Source: Chalciporus piperatus
Lineage: Eukaryota > Basidiomycota > Agaricomycetes > Boletales > Boletaceae
Reading direction: 5' to 3'
Length of the DNA stretch: 64,000 nt
Assembly (NCBI GenBank): GCA_038093975.1
Contig: JBBPTG010000017.1
Span: 62,001-126,000, forward strand
A program made the translations under genes and the position numbers. The notes beneath the pieces are model-generated. The model saw only the letters and a list, made by a program, of their open reading frames with translations. It was not told the origin of the DNA and did no database searches. Shown here in pieces: positions 59,161 through 64,000 of the stretch; the stretch's first letter is position 1, and every line of letters begins with the position of its first letter.

Positions 59161-60420
59161 TCAAGCACCCTCCGCAGCAGCTCCAGGGCAATCACGCGAA
59201 ATATGTCTGCAAGTCGTTTTGTCAGCGATATACTCGTTATCGAAACCAGTGAGTGCGAAGAACGTCTCACCCCTCGGAGCCACACGTGTAGCAAGCGCGC
59301 CTCTGTGGCTGAGGACAATCCCGGCTAATGTGGCCCTACAAAACGACGTCAACCAAACACGGACGGAGACATTTAAACGTCATACACTCACGATTCCAGA
59401 GCAGTTGTAGCATTTTGAGCCTTGAACGCAATCGCGCGACAAGTGGCCTACACCACCGCACGTGTAGCTACAAAACCAGGGATTGGGTCAGCATATATCC
59501 AGCGTTATCTCACAACACAGAATGCTTACCAAGTTTTGCTTCCACCACCACCAAAGGAGCCGCCGTAGCTTCCTCCGCCTCCTCCATAGCCAGCATTGGT
59601 GTTGGCACCATCGGGGCACGCACGCGCAATGTGGCCAACTTTACCGCAGCGGTAGCACTCCTGGCCGGAAGCACCAGAAGAAGCATATCCGCCGCCGAGG
59701 CCGCCTCCACCAGAGCTCTGAGGGCAATCACGCGACTGCAACAGGGAAAGAAATGAATCAACCCATCTCCACTACAATAGCTCGACGCATCAAAATACGC
59801 ACGATATGGCCTTCCTGACCACACTTGTAGCAGGACTTGGCCTTGGCTTCCATGGAGCAATCACGGGAAACGTGGCCCTCCATTCCACCTACGCATCAAT
59901 TAGCTCCGTGTATGCGCCTTCTCGACATGTGAAAAATCAGGGCTCACAGTTGTAGCTAATGTCATGAGAACGCGACAATGAGCGACACGCCCCAATTTAT
60001 CATTTTGGGATCAAAACATTACCAAGTAGGCGTGCCAGCCTTTGGGCAGTTGGCAGCTTGATGGCCGACTAAGAATGTTCCGTACGTCGTTCAGGATCGG
60101 ACGGAGTGCGGTTTTTCATGAAGCAAGATTTGAATGGAGCAAATGAGGATGGGGGAAATGACATTTATTGCGATTTTTGTGGCGAGTTGTTCGAACATCG
60201 GGCACCGGTAAGATATGAAAAGCAAAAAGAACACAGCGGTCCACGTCAGCACCGCACCGCACATGGATGAAAAAGCGTAGATAAAAAAGGTGGTGGTTAA
60301 TAGCGAGTGCTATGTAGACATGGCCTTCGTTTCCAAAGGACATGCAAGGGAAGGCAAAACGAGCAACACGAAACACCACGCACAGCCTCCACAGTTGAAA
60401 CATCCACGGGCGCCAGACAT
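59161..60420 (-). CDS. GIS2: CCHC zinc-knuckle nucleic-acid-binding protein (Gis2/Byr3/CNBP)
   Basis: RNA/ssDNA-binding translation regulator. Small exons from ATG 60420 encode exactly seven CX2CX4HX4C knuckles, the CNBP/Gis2 number: [99 protein letters not shown] Gly/Ser/Tyr-rich spacer ([18 protein letters not shown]) lies between knuckles 4 and 5, where CNBP has its RG-rich linker elsewhere. The protein ends PGAAAEGA. Introns repeatedly fall inside or next to knuckles. Gis2 binds polysomes and G-rich mRNA and sits in stress granules in yeast. Very likely an abundant housekeeping protein. Confidence 0.92.
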
Positions 60421-60743
60421 TGTTCAGATGGGATGGGTCCTAGAGTGGTAAAAAAAATCATGTGTTAGGGGGCTGAACAAACTCGAGACCTTTCGACCTT
60501 TCCACGCTGGTCCGCATGAAAAGGTTGATTGGATGCGTACAACCCAACGTACTTTTCACGACGTCGATGATGAGAGATTGCAAAAGACAGTGATCAGTTT
60601 GCTCTTGCGGCGAAGTTGAAGAGGAGCGAAGAAAAAAAGAGCAACCAAATTGGATCACACAGTGGAGTACACGTGCTCAACACGTGCTCATCCTCAAGCG
60701 TAAGCCGTGCCCCTCTTCAAGAAGCAAATGCACTCGATCTAGT

Positions 60744-61981
60744 CTACAGCCCCTTGTCCGCGTCAGATTTGTCCTTCTCTTTCCCTTTCTCTCCTTCCTT
60801 CTTCCCATCATCCGCCTTCTTATCTCCATTTGGCTGCTTTTTGTCCTTGTCCTTGTCATCAACACCCTCTTCTAGCTCGGCACGTCCGATCGTCGCCTTA
60901 TTGTCCACCAACGCGTGTAGTGCGATCACAGCCCGAAGCAGGCTGCTCAAATACACCACCAACAACTGATCATTCGTGCTTGACGTAAAGCTCTGCGTGA
61001 CCACCGAGTCACTGAGATCCGGTAGGAGGTTAAGCGCGTCTTGAAGGTGGTATATGATCTGGTGGTTCACTGGCAATGCGCCCTCGGCCACATCGAGGAG
61101 ATAGCTATGCACGTCACGTAGCCGAGATTGAAGTCCTTGCAACGATGCAAGCTGCTCGCTCACACGTGTGGCGAGGGTCGTCGTCGTCGAGTCTTTAATA
61201 TCCCGAAGGAGATGCTCCACTCCTATTTCCTCCGCTTCTTCAGCTTCGATTGCGGAGGGTACGTGGAGGAACGTTTTGCGTGTCTCCGTGCCGTCCTGTG
61301 GATCGTCGAATCCAAATCAGGGGGTGAGATAAGGTGACGTTGATTGATATACGTACGTCTTTGATCTCCTCGACGGCAAAGTATGCGTCAGTGGGGATGC
61401 CGACTGTGTCCGGTCGTACGTCCACGATAACCATCACAGGTTTGGCAATATATCGTTTGAACAACTCGTTGATCTCCTGATCTGACGCTCGGAGCTTTGG
61501 TCCGGTGTGGTACCATCCGATCATCCGTTCTCGTGCTAGAAAGGCCATCAATACACCCACTCGATAGCGCAGGAACTCGGCGTGACGTACTATTCACTTT
61601 CTTAAACATATCATACATCCCCTCGATGTAATTGTGGTCGAGGAACCATGTCTTGCTGTCCTTCTCGTCCTCTTCGAATGGAATACCGAAAGAATTGGCA
61701 ACGTTGACCGTCTTGCCATTGTCCTGTCCTAATAGGACACCGACGACCCGCTTTGTGGAGCTTCGCGATACAGACCGGGCATGGTGATCTGTCACAGAGA
61801 GGAGAACGAGAGGGTGTACGACTACCGATCCGTAATACGTCAGATCTGTACTGGAGAGGCTCATCCGAGCGGGGTAACTCACCGACCGTAGTGCTTGCGA
61901 GGGCTGTTAGCTGTGAGAGGGAGTCAGAGAGGTAGGGAAGAAAGAAAGAGGGCGTACCTGCTCGGTGGTTGATGCAACCAT
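60744..61981 (-). CDS. RPN8: 26S proteasome regulatory subunit Rpn8 (PSMD7)
   Basis: Non-catalytic MPN subunit that pairs with the deubiquitinase Rpn11 in the 19S lid. Spliced start [31 protein letters not shown] joins three small exons. Next come [90 protein letters not shown]. The Rpn8 GWYHTGP replaces the full JAMM zinc site, consistent with an inactive MPN. Helical blocks [20 protein letters not shown] and LNLLPDL follow, and a Lys/Asp-rich tail ([20 protein letters not shown]) ends the protein, as in Rpn8. The start lies just after the initiating ATG at 61981; the first coding exon is 24 nt. Confidence 0.93.
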
Positions 61982-62257
61982 TTGTTGGGAATCGCACGAT
62001 CTGGAGGGTACTCTTAAAGACCCTTGAGCGCGTCCAAACCTGGTGACCGGACGCGCGTTGTGTTGACACTTGTTTTGACTTGACTTTAGAGGTACTCGAT
62101 CATGACCGTCATGGTACACTCATCTTACACACCCTCCCAGTACCAACCACTCCGGGGAATTCAATGGGAGAGCCCCCTTGCTGTGTGTGTGCTTTGCGGC
62201 AGATCGGTCCACACCCATAGATATGCGATATCTTAACGATTAACAATAAAATAGCTT
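61982..62257. other. Intergenic, Rpn8 promoter side
   Basis: Short spacer between the Rpn8 start and the 3' end of the first UPF0303 gene. Nothing recognised. Confidence 0.5.
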
Positions 62258-62844
62258 TCACTGTTTTGCGAGGTACTCCTGGATAGCCTCGACGATAACC
62301 CCATGATCATCTTCATCCTCAAGCCCACTAACCACAATCACCCCAACCACACCCTCCACATTCTTCACCCTCACCGGGAATCCACCGCCATGCAACGCAA
62401 ATGGACTCGGATCCGCCATCTCAAACGTATCCTTGAGAGCCTGTTGCGTCGTCTTCCCAGGGTTTTGTCCCTCGAACTGCAACTTCATCCTCATTGAGGA
62501 TGTTCCCCATCGAAGGACTACTGCTTCCTTGCGTTTCACCCAGTGCATGTTGTCGGGGAGCGAACCTGGGTGGGTGGCAGCGAAGAAAAGAGGTTGGCTA
62601 GAGTTGGCGTGCGAGATGGAGATGACGACGGCATCAGTGAATTTTTGTTTGCAATTGGCACGGATGCTGCTGCCGAGCTCCCAGGCGACGTTGGCGTCGA
62701 ACGAAGGGAGCACGCAAGCCTCTTCTTGCGCTTTGATGGATTCGACCTGGTAATGCCGATGGGTCGTGATCATGTCATACAATTATTCGGCGTGAGCTCA
62801 GGTCCTGATCTAGCAGGAATGGCACTACTCACCGTGAGTGACAT
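62258..62844 (-). CDS. UPF0303/HbpS-like protein, tandem copy 1
   Basis: Two exons: MSLT (62844-62833) spliced to VESIKAQEEACVLPSFDANV and on, ending EAIQEYLAKQ. The body holds the family blocks FDANVAWELGSSIRANCKQK, VVISISHANSSQPLFFAATH, PGSLPDNMHWVKRKEAVVLR, FEMADPSPFALHGGGFPVRV and VEGVVGVIVVSGLEDEDDHG. These match the UPF0303 family (yeast YBR137W; Pfam haem-degrading/HbpS-like fold). A biochemical role is not established; in yeast the homologue associates with the GET pathway. The second copy is 0.4 kb upstream. Starting at the in-frame GTG region of exon 2 would drop MSLT; both copies share this exon, so it is kept. Confidence 0.88.
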
Positions 62845-62893
62845 TGTCGGGGATATATTCGATTTGCGTTGAGCGTGTTGTATAGTAGGACAC

Positions 62894-62935
62894 CCTTATA
62901 TCCTTACCGGATGCCGGGGATTACGCCGATCAGGT
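62894..62935 (-). promoter_or_regulatory. Conserved upstream block with TATA-like box, copy 1
   Basis: On the minus strand ACCTGATCGGCGTAAT lies about 75-90 bp, and the TATA-like GGATATAAGG about 50-60 bp, upstream of the ATG at 62844. Both words recur upstream of the paralogue, while the DNA between them has diverged. Confidence 0.6.
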
Positions 62936-63279
62936 GAGGTTGCCCCTGGTTGTCCCACTCTCCTGGATGTCACTGACATTGTCAGCTATCAATGTCATCC
63001 CCTGTCTGGTGGATCCGGTCCGAGATCTCAGGCGCGCTTGGCGAAACGCCGGTGGGGTATCTCCTCACCATCATTGTAGCTTGAACGTTGATCAAATATT
63101 ATCATGAAGCTGAGCTCACTTTTCTCGTGTTGAACACGACAATGAAACGAGTAAATGGAGTCAGTCACCCTTCCAGACTTGGCACGTATACCCTGCGGGA
63201 GATCTAGAACGTGTCAGCCCATATATGCGGTATCTTCAAGTTAACGAATAACAATACAAATGCACCATTCCCCCTTCCT
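62936..63279. other. Spacer between UPF0303 copies
   Basis: About 0.34 kb, upstream of copy 1 and downstream of copy 2. A TGTC/GACA-rich inverted stretch lies at 62966-63000 (CACTGACATTGTCAGC). No gene. Confidence 0.5.
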
Positions 63280-63883
63280 TCACTGTTTCGCAAGATACTC
63301 CTCGATACCCTCGACGATAACACCATGATCGTCCTCCATCTTCAGCCCGCTGACCACGATCACTCCAATCACACCCTCCACATTCTTCACCCTCAACGGG
63401 AATCCACCACCATGCAATCCAAACGGACTCGGATCCGCCATCTCAAACGTATCCTTGAGAGCCTGCTGAGACGTCACCCCAGGTTGTCGTTCCTCCATCT
63501 GCAACCTCATCCTCATGCTCGACGCACCCCATCGAAGGACGGCCGCTTCCTTGCGTTTCACCCAGTGCATGTTGTCGGGGAGTGTACCAGGACCGGAGGT
63601 AGCGAAGAAGAGCAGTTGGTTGGAGTTGGCGTGAGAGATGTAGACGACGACGGGACGAGGGAATTTTTGGATACAGTTGGTACGGATGATGTTACCGAGC
63701 TCCCAGGCGACGTTGCTGTCGAACGAGGGGAGCACGCAAGCGTCTTCTTGGGCTTTGATGGATTCGATCTGGATCATCATACCGATAGTACGGTTCAGCA
63801 GTGCGTTATCGTCGATCGTCGGTGATCCAGTGAGTTGAAATCCTATATGAGCATGGACGGTATTAACTCACCGTGAGCGACAT
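63280..63883 (-). CDS. UPF0303/HbpS-like protein, tandem copy 2
   Basis: Two exons: MSLT (63883-63872) spliced to IESIKAQEDACVLPSFDSNV and on, ending EGIEEYLAKQ. Same family blocks as copy 1 (LPDNMHWVKRKEAAVLRWGA, FEMADPSPFGLHGGGFPLRV, VEGVIGVIVVSGLKMEDDHG), with changes mainly in the VVVYISHANSNQLLFFATSG segment and the charged loop before TSQQALKDTFE. The tandem unit is about 1.04 kb, including the upstream block. Function as for copy 1; divergence suggests both are retained and functional. Confidence 0.88.
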
Positions 63884-63944
63884 CGTTCGAGATATGTGCG
63901 TGGAATGTAACGTTGGGTGAATCGAAGGCTGCAGCGTAGGACGG

Positions 63945-63992
63945 CCTTATATCCTGACGTTCACGGGATCCCCGGTATTACACCGATCAGGT
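63945..63992 (-). promoter_or_regulatory. Conserved upstream block with TATA-like box, copy 2
   Basis: The minus strand carries ACCTGATCGGTGTAAT then GGATATAAGG, matching 62894-62935, with the TATA-like box about 62-72 bp upstream of the ATG at 63883. Confidence 0.6.
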
Positions 63993-64000
63993 CAAGATCA

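Noticed and set aside
60616..60969. Plus-strand Ser/Pro/Phe-rich frame of 117 codons
   Set aside because: Antisense to the Lys/Asp-rich tail of Rpn8.

Overview
The window is nuclear DNA of a filamentous basidiomycete, most likely an agaricomycete. Genes are intron-rich, with introns of about 45-80 bp and GT-AG borders, and the encoded families fit: two F-box types with the CRRWRSV signature, a DUF3638 giant, kinase-like genes with relics, and DUF6589-type, RecQ-type and Pif1-type transposon debris. I built spliced models by hand. Those that close in frame are USP10/Ubp3 (828 aa), the DUF3638 giant (3080 aa), HSF (703 aa), eIF4A (397 aa), Rab (230 aa), ATP15 (68 aa), PIG-H (237 aa), COX5 (167 aa), the P450 (521 aa) and one unknown protein (244 aa).

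Layout. 0-14.3 kb: a USP10/Ubp3 deubiquitinase converges on a 9.6-kb minus-strand gene of the DUF6606/DUF3638/DUF3645 family; a broken copy of the USP10 gene lies at the giant gene's 5' end. 14.4-17.8 kb: two tandem coiled-coil/F-box genes. 18.3-23.7 kb: a heat-shock factor and an IML2/TTC39 TPR protein. 24.1-24.8 kb: a foldback element with Harbinger-like ends. 25.0-29.8 kb: an F-box/LRR gene and the GID-complex subunit ARMC8/Vid28. 30.1-31.3 kb: short repeats and a truncated copy of the giant gene's 5' end. 32.0-38.5 kb: eIF4A, a dual-specificity phosphatase, a Rab GTPase and the F1 epsilon subunit. 38.5-44.4 kb: gene-poor, with a transposon mosaic. 44.4-46.8 kb: PIG-H and COX5. 47-53.3 kb: one kinase-like gene, two relics of the same family and a small unknown gene. 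53.9-58.1 kb: a P450 and the second F-box/LRR paralogue. 59.2-64 kb: GIS2/CNBP zinc-knuckle protein, proteasome RPN8 and two tandem UPF0303 genes.

Most genes are housekeeping: ubiquitin and proteasome (USP10, RPN8, GID5, F-box proteins), translation (eIF4A, GIS2), mitochondrial energy (ATP15, COX5), GPI anchors (PIG-H) and traffic (Rab). No operon-like organisation is expected or seen.

The strongest unusual points are two. (1) The DUF3638 giant carries an ordered motif set (GEGKSS, DESD, GFSGTND, RGTDI and a QG..R.R block) that reads like a SecA-type superfamily 2 motor. (2) A family of very short elements of 42-101 bp (TAGTCTCCC...CTTCTAAGG) occurs at least eight times, with 7-10 bp target duplications at five of them and two partly matching empty sites inside the same window.
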